From: JBFHDX01 sp041584475
Lineage (GTDB): Bacteria; Pseudomonadota; Alphaproteobacteria; UBA8366; JADFVY01
NCBI GenBank assembly: GCA_041584475.1
Contig: JBFHDX010000014.1
Coordinates: 1 to 51,211 of the forward strand
DNA: 51,211 nt
Reading direction: 5' to 3'
Of the stretch, positions 44,734-51,211 are shown piece after piece. A model generated the notes under the pieces. The model had not been told where the DNA came from. It saw only the letters and a program-made list of their open reading frames with translations, and did not search any database. Position numbers and translations under genes: made by a program. The stretch's first letter is position 1; each line of letters opens with the position of its first letter.

Positions 44734-45567
44734 ATGGCTCGTCGCTCGGTCTTCGCATATCGTTTCTGCGCCACCGTTGTGTTGGGCGGAGTAGTCGGCA
44801 TGCTCGGCCTGACCGCTGGTGCCGCTCTCTCGGCGGCACAAACGGCCGAACCGTTTGCAGTCCGCCAGATTGCTACTCCTGATCTCTCGACGCTCCCCGC
44901 GCCACCCAGCGGGGCGGGGGCGGGCAATCTCTCGATCCTCGAAGCCCGGACGACTGGCCTGAATGCGGCGGTCGACCAGCAGGGGGTGGGTAACCGCGCC
45001 GGGGTCCAGGCAGTGGGTGCAGACATCGTGCTGCGGCTCGGCCAGAACGGGCAACGCAACGCGGCCGCGCTCACCATCGACGGCATCGGCGTCGCGGTCG
45101 ACGTCTCGCAGACCGGCGAGGACAACCTGTTGCGCGCGCGTCTAATTGGCGACCGCCACCTTATGAACGCAGTGCAGTTTGGGAACGCCAATGATGCGCT
45201 GATCGCACTCGACGGGACGGCGCACACGATGCGCCTTGATCAGCTCGGCGCGTCGACCGCCTACGTCGTACAGAACGGCCAGGGCCATGTCGCTGCCCTC
45301 AGCCAGGGCACAGGAAACTGGCTCGCGACCGTGCAGGAGGGGCTCGGGAACCGCCTTTGGGTCAGTCAGCAAGGCCTGGGCAATATCGCCGACATCGGCC
45401 AGTACGGACAGGGCAATTGGCTGGACGTCAGCCAGCGCGGCGGCGGCAATTTTTTGAGCTACGCACAGAGTGGCGATGGTCTCGCCGGCACCATCGTTCA
45501 GGAGGGCGGCCAGGCCCTCGAGATCGTCCAGACCGGCTCTCTGCCTGTTTCCGTCACCCAGCGTTGA
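44734..45567 (+). CDS. Second curlin-repeat protein (CsgA/CsgB-like)
   Basis: A 277-residue secreted protein with a signal peptide (ATVVLGGVVGMLGLTAGAALSA). The C-terminal half is built of classical curlin repeats with Q-x-G-x-G-N spacing: QEGLGNRLWVSQQGLGNIAD, IGQYGQGNWLDVSQRGGGNF. The N-terminal half is more degenerate (ATPDLSTLPAPPSGAGAG linker, then GVGNRAGVQAVGAD). The even repeats and aromatic Trp positions suggest a fibre subunit or nucleator. It is 99 bp after the first curlin gene and 11 bp before csgH. Which of the two is major and which is nucleator is not decidable from sequence. Confidence 0.87.
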   Translation: MARRSVFAYRFCATVVLGGVVGMLGLTAGAALSAAQTAEPFAVRQIATPDLSTLPAPPSGAGAGNLSILEARTTGLNAAVDQQGVGNRAGVQAVGADIVLRLGQNGQRNAAALTIDGIGVAVDVSQTGEDNLLRARLIGDRHLMNAVQFGNANDALIALDGTAHTMRLDQLGASTAYVVQNGQGHVAALSQGTGNWLATVQEGLGNRLWVSQQGLGNIADIGQYGQGNWLDVSQRGGGNFLSYAQSGDGLAGTIVQEGGQALEIVQTGSLPVSVTQR

Positions 45568-45578
45568 AGGAGGCTACC

Positions 45579-45911
45579 ATGTATCGTCTGTTCCTTGCCG
45601 CCGCCGTGACGACGGCAGCTGTTTCGGGAGCGGGGATGGTCGCCGGCGGCGAAGAGTCGGGCCGGATCGTGCTGACGATTACGTCCTCGCCGTCCGGAAC
45701 CACGTTCTCCGCCATCTGCACGCTAACGAGCGACGGTACGCAAAGCGTGGAGGATCACAGCGGCACGGCACCGGTCACGCTGCGCTTCGACGCCGACCGA
45801 ATCCGCTGCGAGCTCTCGTCCGAGGGACCGCTCGACGTCATCGCCGACGGCCCGCGGGGCAACCGCACGCGCACGTCGACCTCGGGCGGGCGGATTACGC
45901 TGGCCCTCTAA
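45579..45911 (+). CDS. csgH: CsgH-like curli assembly modulator
   Basis: A 110-residue exported protein: signal peptide (LFLAAAVTTAAVSGAGMVAG) and a small all-beta domain with two Cys (FSAICTLTSD and RIRCELSS) that could form a disulfide, ending GGRITLAL. Size, position after the curlins and strand pattern fit CsgH, the alphaproteobacterial counterpart of the amyloid inhibitor CsgC. A perfect AAGGAGG precedes the ATG. It would keep curlins soluble in the periplasm. CsgC-type CxC is absent. Confidence 0.72.
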   Translation: MYRLFLAAAVTTAAVSGAGMVAGGEESGRIVLTITSSPSGTTFSAICTLTSDGTQSVEDHSGTAPVTLRFDADRIRCELSSEGPLDVIADGPRGNRTRTSTSGGRITLAL

Positions 45912-46011
45912 CGATGCCAAGGCCCAGGGAATTCGGCGCTTTGCAGAAAGCTCGGCTAGATCCTCCCGTCACAGCGTCGGCGGCGCACGGCTGACCGGGA
46001 GGCGCCGGGCC

Positions 46012-46632
46012 ATGCAAAACCGGAGCACGTCCCGGACTGTCGCTCGATCGCACCGAATCTGGGTCATCGCAATCCTGGCGATCGTCCTCTCGTGGCCGCT
46101 GCCGGTCCGCTCGCAGGTTTACGAGGTCGCAGGCCTGCGGCTCGGCATGACGCTGCTGGAGGCGCAACTCGTCTACCCCGACCTGACTGTCAGGCAGGTG
46201 CCGTACGAGGACGATACGGTCGGTACCGACTACGAAGTGTTTTACGGCGGCCTGGCAGCGTTGCGGTACGAAGGCCGGATTCTGGTCGAGCGCGAGGGCG
46301 GCGGCGGGTTCGAATTGGTGATGGTCTTTACCGGCCGGCCAGAGCTTTATGCCGTGCAGGCGTCCATACTCGACCCGAGCGTGGATTGCAGCGGCGCCAT
46401 CGATCGCCTGGTCGTCCATTACGGGCCGGCGATGATCGACGATCGGCCCTATTATGCCTCCTGGCGGCAAGTGGTCGTCATCGGCCCGGAGCTCGTCATG
46501 CGCTGCCTCGATGACGGCAGGGGCCTCCATGTCGTGACGCTGCAGCAACCCTATCTCCAGGAACTCTATATTGAGGAGCTGCTGCGCGAGCTGCGGCCGG
46601 CCATCGAGGCCGCGCTTCAATATCTGGGTTGA
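46012..46632 (+). CDS. Secreted hypothetical protein at end of curli locus
   Basis: A 206-residue protein with an N-terminal signal or anchor (IWVIAILAIVLSWPLPVRSQ) and a compact domain that I cannot name. EVAGLRLGMTLLEAQLVYPD resembles the GxxxGMTxxEV repeat found in several exported bacterial domains. Two Cys (DPSVDCSG and VMRCLDDG) may pair. GGGAGG lies 9 bases before the ATG. It is 100 bp after csgH on the same strand and may be the last gene of the amyloid operon. The ribosome site and signal make it a real gene; the function is unknown. Confidence 0.7.
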   Translation: MQNRSTSRTVARSHRIWVIAILAIVLSWPLPVRSQVYEVAGLRLGMTLLEAQLVYPDLTVRQVPYEDDTVGTDYEVFYGGLAALRYEGRILVEREGGGGFELVMVFTGRPELYAVQASILDPSVDCSGAIDRLVVHYGPAMIDDRPYYASWRQVVVIGPELVMRCLDDGRGLHVVTLQQPYLQELYIEELLRELRPAIEAALQYLG

Positions 46633-46817
46633 TCCTATCCGGTCCCGCGTTGGCCGACGCCCGGATGGCAGGGCGCGTTGCGACATCGCAACTCGGGGCA
46701 GGACCATTTCGATACGCGGGGCCGGCCGCGGCCGGTGAGCTCGCATCGCAATGTCTGGCGTTCCGCCGCAGCGACCGCTAGTGTCTCGCACACGACGGAT
46801 TCGGAGTTGCCTGGACC

Positions 46818-48050
46818 ATGGCGGGACCGCTTGCCGGCTATCGTGTGCTCGACCTCAGCCGTGTGCTCGCCGCGCCGTGGGCGGGGCAGACGCTGGCCGA
46901 TCTCGGTGCCGAGGTGATCAAGGTCGAGCGGCCGGGAAGCGGCGACGAGACGCGCGCGTGGGGCCCGCCTTTCCTGCGGGACGCGAATGGCCGGTCGACC
47001 GCGGAGGCGGCCTACTTCCTGTCCGCGAACCGCGGCAAGAAGTCGGTCGCACTCGACATCAGCACGGCGGACGGCCAGCGCCTCGTCCGCGAACTGGCGG
47101 CGAAGTCCGATGCCTTGCTGGAAAATTACAAGGTGGGCGGCCTGCGCAAATACGGCCTCGACTATGCGGCTGTACGCGAGATCAACCCTTGCCTCGTCTA
47201 CTGTTCGATCACCGGGTTCGGGCAGGACGGGCCGTATGCCGAAAAGGCGGGCTACGATTTCGTCATCCAGGGACTCGGCGGCTTCATGAGCATAAACGGC
47301 GACCCGGACGGCATGCCGACGAAGGCCGGCGTCGCCACCGCAGACCTGTTCACCGGCATGTACGCCGCCGTGGCGGTCGTATCGGCACTGCTGGCGCGCG
47401 AGCGCGGCGCGCCGGGGCAGCATATCGACATGGCGCTGCTCGACAGCCAGGTAGCGATGCTTGCAAACCAGGCCTCGAACTTCCACGTCTCGGGGTCGCC
47501 GCCGGGCCGGGCAGGCAACGCGCACCCGAATATCGTGCCCTATCAGGTCGTGCCCACGGCCGACGGTCACATCATTCTCGCCGTCGGCAACGACCGCCAG
47601 TTCCAGGCCTTTTGCACGGTCGCCGGACAGCCACAGCTGGCGCACGATCCGAGCTATGCGACCAATCGCATGCGGGTGGCGAACCGCGACGCGCTGATGG
47701 CCATCATTTGCGAGCTGACGCGGACCCGCCCGAGCGGCGATTGGCTCTCGGCGCTTGAAGCGGCCAACGTGCCGTGCGGCGCGGTCAACGACATCGCAGC
47801 CGTATTCGCTGACCCGCAGGTGCGGCACCGCGGCATGCGTATCGAGCTCGATCACCCGCTTGCCGGGACCGTGCCGCTGACCGCGAGCCCGCTGCGCTTC
47901 TCGGCGACGCCGGTGGAATACCGGCGCGCCCCGCCGCTGCTCGGCCAGCATACGCGCGACGTGTTGTGCGGCATGCTCGGCTATTCCGGCGCGCAGGTAG
48001 ACGACTGGATCGGACGCGGGATTTGCGCCGAATATGTCGGGGAGGCGTGA
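46818..48050 (+). CDS. CaiB/BaiF-family CoA-transferase (class III)
   Basis: A 410-residue class III CoA-transferase. The N-terminus has YRVLDLSRVLAAPWAGQTLA and EVIKVERPGSGDETRAWGPP, then LLENYKVGGLRKYGLDYAAV, YCSITGFGQDGPYAEKAGYD and the catalytic Asp (about 176) in ATADLFTGMY. The C-terminal part has VPCGAVNDIAAVFADPQVRH. Members move CoA between organic acids (formyl-CoA/oxalate, carnitine, succinyl-CoA/malate and others). The downstream ThDP enzyme starts 5 bp later, so the two probably act in one pathway. Substrate unknown. Confidence 0.92.
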   Translation: MAGPLAGYRVLDLSRVLAAPWAGQTLADLGAEVIKVERPGSGDETRAWGPPFLRDANGRSTAEAAYFLSANRGKKSVALDISTADGQRLVRELAAKSDALLENYKVGGLRKYGLDYAAVREINPCLVYCSITGFGQDGPYAEKAGYDFVIQGLGGFMSINGDPDGMPTKAGVATADLFTGMYAAVAVVSALLARERGAPGQHIDMALLDSQVAMLANQASNFHVSGSPPGRAGNAHPNIVPYQVVPTADGHIILAVGNDRQFQAFCTVAGQPQLAHDPSYATNRMRVANRDALMAIICELTRTRPSGDWLSALEAANVPCGAVNDIAAVFADPQVRHRGMRIELDHPLAGTVPLTASPLRFSATPVEYRRAPPLLGQHTRDVLCGMLGYSGAQVDDWIGRGICAEYVGEA

Positions 48051-48055
48051 CGCCG

Positions 48056-49732
48056 ATGGCGGCCGGGGCCGAACAGCGCAGCGGCGGCGAGATCCTGGTC
48101 AGGGGCCTCGAGATCCACGGCGTCGACCGCGTCTTCGGGGTGCCCGGCGAGAGCTACCTGGCTGCGCTCGACGCGCTCTACGGCGCGCGCAACCGCATCG
48201 AGTTCGTCGTCTGCCGCCAGGAAGGAGGCGCGGCCTACATGGCGGAGGCCTACGGCAAGCTGACCGGTCGGCCGGGCGTCTGCTTCGTCACCCGCGGCCC
48301 CGGGGCGACCAACGCCAGTATCGGCGTTCACGCCGCCTTCCAGGACTCGACGCCGATGATCCTGCTGATCGGCCAGGTCGCGCGCGACCAGGCGGACCGC
48401 GAGGCGTTCCAGGAGATCGACTACCGGCGGATGTACGCGCCGCTGGCGAAATGGGTCGCGCAGATCGACGACGCGCGGCGCATACCCGAATATCTCAGTC
48501 GCGCCTTCCACACCGCGACGTCGGGCCGCCCGGGGCCGGTCGTGCTGGCGCTGCCCGAGGACATGCTGCGCGACCGCGTGGTGACGCGTGATACCGCTCC
48601 GTACGGGCCGGTCGCGTGCCATCCCGGGAGCGGCGAGATGGCGGCGTTGCGGGCGCTGCTGGAGAAGGCCGAGCGACCGCTGCTGATCGCCGGCGGTGGC
48701 GGCTGGAACGAGCAGACGACCGTCGACATCACGGCGTTCGCGGAAGCGAACAACCTTCCGGTCAGCGTCGCCTTCCGGCGCCAGGACTGCTTCGACAACA
48801 ACGATGCGCATTACGTCGGTCACGTGGGCATTGGCGTCGACCCGAACCTCGCGCGGCGGATCCGCGATTCCGACCTGATCCTCGCCGTCGGGCCGCGGCT
48901 CGGCGAGATGACGACCAGTGGCTACACCCTGCTCGAACCGCCGGAGCCGGGCCAGGCGCTGGTTCATGTGCATCCGTCGGGCGAGGAACTGAACAGCGTC
49001 TACCGGGCGACGCTGGCGATCCAGTCGAACCTGCCCGCCTTTGCCGCCGCGGCGCGGACGATGGCTCCCGTCGGCCATGCCGCGTGGGACTCCTGGACGG
49101 CCGGCGCGCGCGCCGATTATCTCGCGTTCTCAGAGGTTCCGGCGATCCCCGGGGCGCTGCAGATGGGCGAGATCATGTCTTGGCTGCGCGAGCGGCTGCC
49201 CGCGGACACCATCGTCACGAACGGCGCCGGCAACTATGCGACCTGGGCGCACCGCTTCTATCGCTGGTCGAAATTCCGCACCCAGGCCGCGCCGACGCTC
49301 GGCTCGATGGGGTATGGCGTTCCCGCCGGCGTCGCCGCCAAGCTTGCCTATCCCGAGCGCACGGTGGTGTCGTTCAACGGCGACGGCTGTTTCATGATGA
49401 ACGGGCAAGAACTCGCGACCGCGGTGCAGTACGGGGCCAACGCGATCTTCCTGGTGCTCAACAACGCGATGTACGGCACCATACGCATGCATCAGGAGCG
49501 CCATTATCCGGGCCGCGTCTTCGGCACCGACCTGATCAATCCGGACTTCGCCGCGCTGGCCCGCGCCTATGGCGCCAACGGCGAACTGGTCCAGCGCACC
49601 GAGGAGTTCGCGCCCGCGTTCGAGCGGGCCCTGACGTCCGACAGGCCGAGCCTGATCGAGCTGCGCGTCGACCCCGAGGCGATCACGCCGACGACGACCC
49701 TTACCGAACTGCGCCGCCAGGCGGGCGGCTAG
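48056..49732 (+). CDS. Thiamine-diphosphate enzyme, acetolactate-synthase-like
   Basis: A 558-residue ThDP-dependent enzyme with the three usual domains. The activating Glu (E56) is in CRQEGGAAYMAEAYG. The central domain has RPLLIAGGGGWNEQT. The cofactor-binding motif begins at FNGDGCFMMN (about 438) and continues to VLNNAMYGTIRMHQ. It resembles acetolactate-synthase-like decarboxylases without a regulatory subunit. Oxalyl-CoA decarboxylase was considered because of the CoA-transferase partner, but the N-terminal motifs fit that family poorly. GGGGAGG is 9 bases before the ATG; the gene's 3' end overlaps rlmB by 32 bp on the other strand. Confidence 0.88.
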   Translation: MAAGAEQRSGGEILVRGLEIHGVDRVFGVPGESYLAALDALYGARNRIEFVVCRQEGGAAYMAEAYGKLTGRPGVCFVTRGPGATNASIGVHAAFQDSTPMILLIGQVARDQADREAFQEIDYRRMYAPLAKWVAQIDDARRIPEYLSRAFHTATSGRPGPVVLALPEDMLRDRVVTRDTAPYGPVACHPGSGEMAALRALLEKAERPLLIAGGGGWNEQTTVDITAFAEANNLPVSVAFRRQDCFDNNDAHYVGHVGIGVDPNLARRIRDSDLILAVGPRLGEMTTSGYTLLEPPEPGQALVHVHPSGEELNSVYRATLAIQSNLPAFAAAARTMAPVGHAAWDSWTAGARADYLAFSEVPAIPGALQMGEIMSWLRERLPADTIVTNGAGNYATWAHRFYRWSKFRTQAAPTLGSMGYGVPAGVAAKLAYPERTVVSFNGDGCFMMNGQELATAVQYGANAIFLVLNNAMYGTIRMHQERHYPGRVFGTDLINPDFAALARAYGANGELVQRTEEFAPAFERALTSDRPSLIELRVDPEAITPTTTLTELRRQAGG

Positions 49733-50525
49733 GGCGCGGTCGCGCCAGCTCGTAGAGCGCGACGGCGGCCGCATTCGAGACATTGAGCGTCGCGATCGGC
49801 GGGCGCGTCGGCAAGCGAGCCAGCAGGTCGCAGTGCTCGCGCGTAAGCCGCCGCAGGCCTTTGCCCTCGGCGCCGAGCACCAGGGCGGTGCGGCCGCTCG
49901 GAGCGACTTCCGCGAGCGTATGCTCGGCCGATCCGTCGAGCCCGACGCACCAGAACCCCGCTGACTTGAGTGTGTCGATCGCCCGCGCCAGGTTCGTGAC
50001 GCTGAGCAGCGGCACGTGTTCGAGGGCGCCGCTCGCGGCCTTCGCCAGCGCGCCGGTGGCCCCGGGGGCGCTATGCTCGGTCTGCAGCACCGCGCGCGCG
50101 CCGAACGCGGCGGCACTGCGCAACACCGCCCCGACATTGTGCGGGTCGGTCACCTTGTCGAGGACGACGACGATCGCCGCATCGGCGGCACCGGAGAGGA
50201 TCTCCGCCAGTCCCGGAGGTTCGAGCCGCTCCGCTTCCACGGCGACACCCTGGTGCACCGCGCCGGGCGGCAAGATGCGCTCGAGCGTTTGGCGGTCGAC
50301 GATCTCAGGCGTGACGCCGGGCGACTCGCGACGCAGGCGCTCGACGCCGTCCGGCGTTGCCACGAGACGGCGAATCTGCCGTCGCGGATTGGCCAATACG
50401 GCGGCCGTGGCGTGCAGCCCGTAGATCCAGGCGGCCGCGTGTCCGGGCGACGAATCGGCGAGGCGGCGGCGGCGCGACGTGGCACCGGCGCCCCGGCGGT
50501 GAGCTGATGGCTTGTATTTGCCCAT
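49701..50525 (-). CDS. rlmB: 23S rRNA 2'-O-methyltransferase RlmB (SPOUT family)
   Basis: A 274-residue TrmH/SpoU-type methyltransferase. After a basic start comes the substrate-binding domain (AAAWIYGLHATAAVLANPRR). The SPOUT core has motif 1 VLDKVTDPHNVGAVLRSAAA, motif 2 ALVLGAEGKGLRRLTREHCD and motif 3 ATLNVSNAAAVALYELA. It methylates G2251 of 23S rRNA (E. coli numbering) if it is true RlmB. A location next to tRNA and tuf genes is compatible with a translation neighbourhood. The extreme N-terminal 20 residues may be leader; the ribosome site is weak. Confidence 0.9.
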   Translation of the reverse strand: MGKYKPSAHRRGAGATSRRRRLADSSPGHAAAWIYGLHATAAVLANPRRQIRRLVATPDGVERLRRESPGVTPEIVDRQTLERILPPGAVHQGVAVEAERLEPPGLAEILSGAADAAIVVVLDKVTDPHNVGAVLRSAAAFGARAVLQTEHSAPGATGALAKAASGALEHVPLLSVTNLARAIDTLKSAGFWCVGLDGSAEHTLAEVAPSGRTALVLGAEGKGLRRLTREHCDLLARLPTRPPIATLNVSNAAAVALYELARPRPSRPPGGAVR

Positions 50526-50641
50526 GTCTGATCGTATATTTCTCTTGCAAGGATGTCCGTTTAAGCGGCGCCATTCCGTGACATTGGGTCCCCCGCGACC
50601 CCATTAGCACGGTATGGCGCGCTTGGTCGTGTCTTTTGAAG

Positions 50642-50670
50642 TTGACAAACAGGCGTGATTCACCCTACAT
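50642..50670 (+). promoter_or_regulatory. Promoter of the tRNA-Tyr / tRNA-Gly / tuf unit
   Basis: A perfect TTGACA (50642-50647) is followed after 17 bp by CTACAT (50665-50670), a weak but acceptable -10. The start near 50677 would leave about 50 nt before tRNA-Tyr. A hairpin CACCGA-TGTT-TCGGTG at 50703-50718 lies in this leader, perhaps marking a processing site. Confidence 0.55.
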
Positions 50671-50727
50671 CCCTCGCGTCGAGGCGGTGCGCGTGCAGGG
50701 CACACCGATGTTTCGGTGCGCAGTCAC

Positions 50728-50812
50728 GGAGGGGTGCCCGAGTGGTTAAAGGGGACGGGCTGTAAACCCGTTGGCTTAGCCTACGTTGGTTCGAATCCAA
50801 CCCCCTCCACCA
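50728..50812 (+). tRNA. tRNA-Tyr (anticodon GTA)
   Basis: A class II tRNA of 85 nt including CCA. The acceptor GGAGGGG pairs with CCCCTCC before ACCA. The anticodon loop CTGTAAA gives GTA (Tyr), and the long variable arm TTGGCTTAGCCTACG is typical for bacterial tRNA-Tyr. T-loop TTCGAAT is present. Confidence 0.95.
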
Positions 50813-50886
50813 TGTGCTGCGTTTTGGTCGGATCGGGGCGCGAGCAGGTTTGCGGTGTCGGACGGTGGTGCGCGAACAAAGCTCAT

Positions 50887-50960
50887 GCGGGTGTAGCTCA
50901 ATGGTAGAGCCCCAGCCTTCCAAGCTGGTTGTGTGGGTTCGATTCCCATCACCCGCTCCA
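50887..50960 (+). tRNA. tRNA-Gly (anticodon TCC)
   Basis: A 74-nt tRNA including CCA. Acceptor GCGGGTG pairs with CACCCGC; anticodon arm CCAGCCTTCCAAGCTGG gives TCC (Gly, GGA codon); T-arm GTGGGTTCGATTCCCAT. It lies 74 bp after tRNA-Tyr and 124 bp before tuf, an order also known from E. coli tufB. Confidence 0.95.
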
Positions 50961-51084
50961 ATGTCGGTACGCGCCCGGACACGTCGCGCGGAGCGTGTGC
51001 AACGCCTTGACAAGACGGGAATTTTTTGGAGGCCGCCGGGCGGCCGGTTCGATTGACGCACTCAGAACAGGAACGACGGAACCG

Positions 51085-51211
51085 ATGGCGAAAGCGAAGT
51101 TTGAGCGTACGAAGCCGCACTGCAACATTGGTACGATAGGCCATGTCGACCATGGCAAGACGACGCTGACGGCGGCGATCACGAAGGTCTTGGCGGAGTC
51201 CGGAGGGGCCG
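51085..51211 (+). CDS. tuf: Elongation factor Tu, N-terminal fragment
   Basis: The ATG at 51085 starts AKAKFERTKPHCNIGTIGHV and continues with the G1 GTP-binding motif GHVDHGKTT and LTAAITKVLAESGGA, unmistakably EF-Tu. Only about 42 codons are inside the window; the rest runs off the right edge, so this is a window cut, not a truncated gene. It follows the two tRNA genes, probably in one transcript. CGGAA precedes the start. Confidence 0.96.
   Translation, partial: MAKAKFERTKPHCNIGTIGHVDHGKTTLTAAITKVLAESGGA

Noticed and set aside
48056..49732. Oxalyl-CoA decarboxylase identity for the ThDP enzyme
   Set aside because: The N-terminal segment (FGVPGESYLAALDALY, CRQEGGAAYM) matches acetolactate-synthase-like enzymes better than the Oxc pattern.
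50703..50718. Hairpin before tRNA-Tyr as a terminator of an upstream gene
   Set aside because: No T-run follows and the upstream gene rlmB runs the other way; it lies within the tRNA leader.

Overview
The window is one continuous stretch of GC-rich chromosome, most probably from an alphaproteobacterium of the Rhodospirillales/Rhizobiales type. The pointers are a SoeABC-type sulfite dehydrogenase beside a TauE-family exporter, a CsgF/CsgG/CsgH-type curli locus, TAXI and BMP transporters, and a tRNA-Tyr / tRNA-Gly / EF-Tu order. Genus cannot be read from the sequence. There is no transposase, integrase, phage gene or CRISPR array. Archease is cut by the left edge and EF-Tu by the right edge.

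Left to right: (1) 1-3754 holds archease, a GT4-like glycosyltransferase, a GNAT acetyltransferase and a glycerate 2-kinase. (2) 4207-10780, minus strand, is a sulfur module: SoeA, SoeB and SoeC, preceded by a TIGR02186 membrane protein and a TauE/SafE permease. (3) 11074-19093, minus strand, is transport: an orphan TAXI binding protein, a complete BMP-family ABC importer (binding protein, double ATPase, two permeases, one with an unusual Arg-rich tail), an RraA-like lyase and a lone ABC ATPase. (4) 19414-31014 is a type II secretion system. gspD-gspK run leftward and gspO-E-F-G-H-I-J-L-M-C run rightward from a shared AT-rich intergenic region; a secreted 260-aa protein of unknown function follows. 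(5) 32092-37447 is a split biotin-dependent acyl-CoA carboxylase (carboxyltransferase, biotin carboxylase, 73-aa biotin carrier) with an ADP-forming acyl-CoA ligase. (6) 37627-39028 holds a DUF3105 protein, tRNA-Thr and a CHRD protein.

(7) 39335-46632 is the most interesting part. It is a functional-amyloid (curli) locus with csgF, csgG, two curlin-repeat proteins, csgH and a secreted hypothetical protein. No CsgE or CsgD is visible. Instead, a divergent gene encodes a sigma-54 enhancer-binding protein with no receiver domain. A 927-bp intergenic region between them has a good -24/-12 promoter (41401-41417), tandem plus inverted TGTAAAC elements about 130 bp upstream of the predicted start, and a perfect FNR-type box (TTGAT-N4-ATCAA). 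Hairpins in two intergenic gaps could set subunit stoichiometry. I read this as a sigma-54-controlled, possibly oxygen-linked, amyloid system.

(8) 46818-51211 has a CaiB-type CoA-transferase paired with a thiamine-diphosphate enzyme, rlmB, and a tRNA-Tyr / tRNA-Gly / tuf transcription unit with a recognisable promoter.

All functional statements come from reading translations and motifs by eye; no database search was run.
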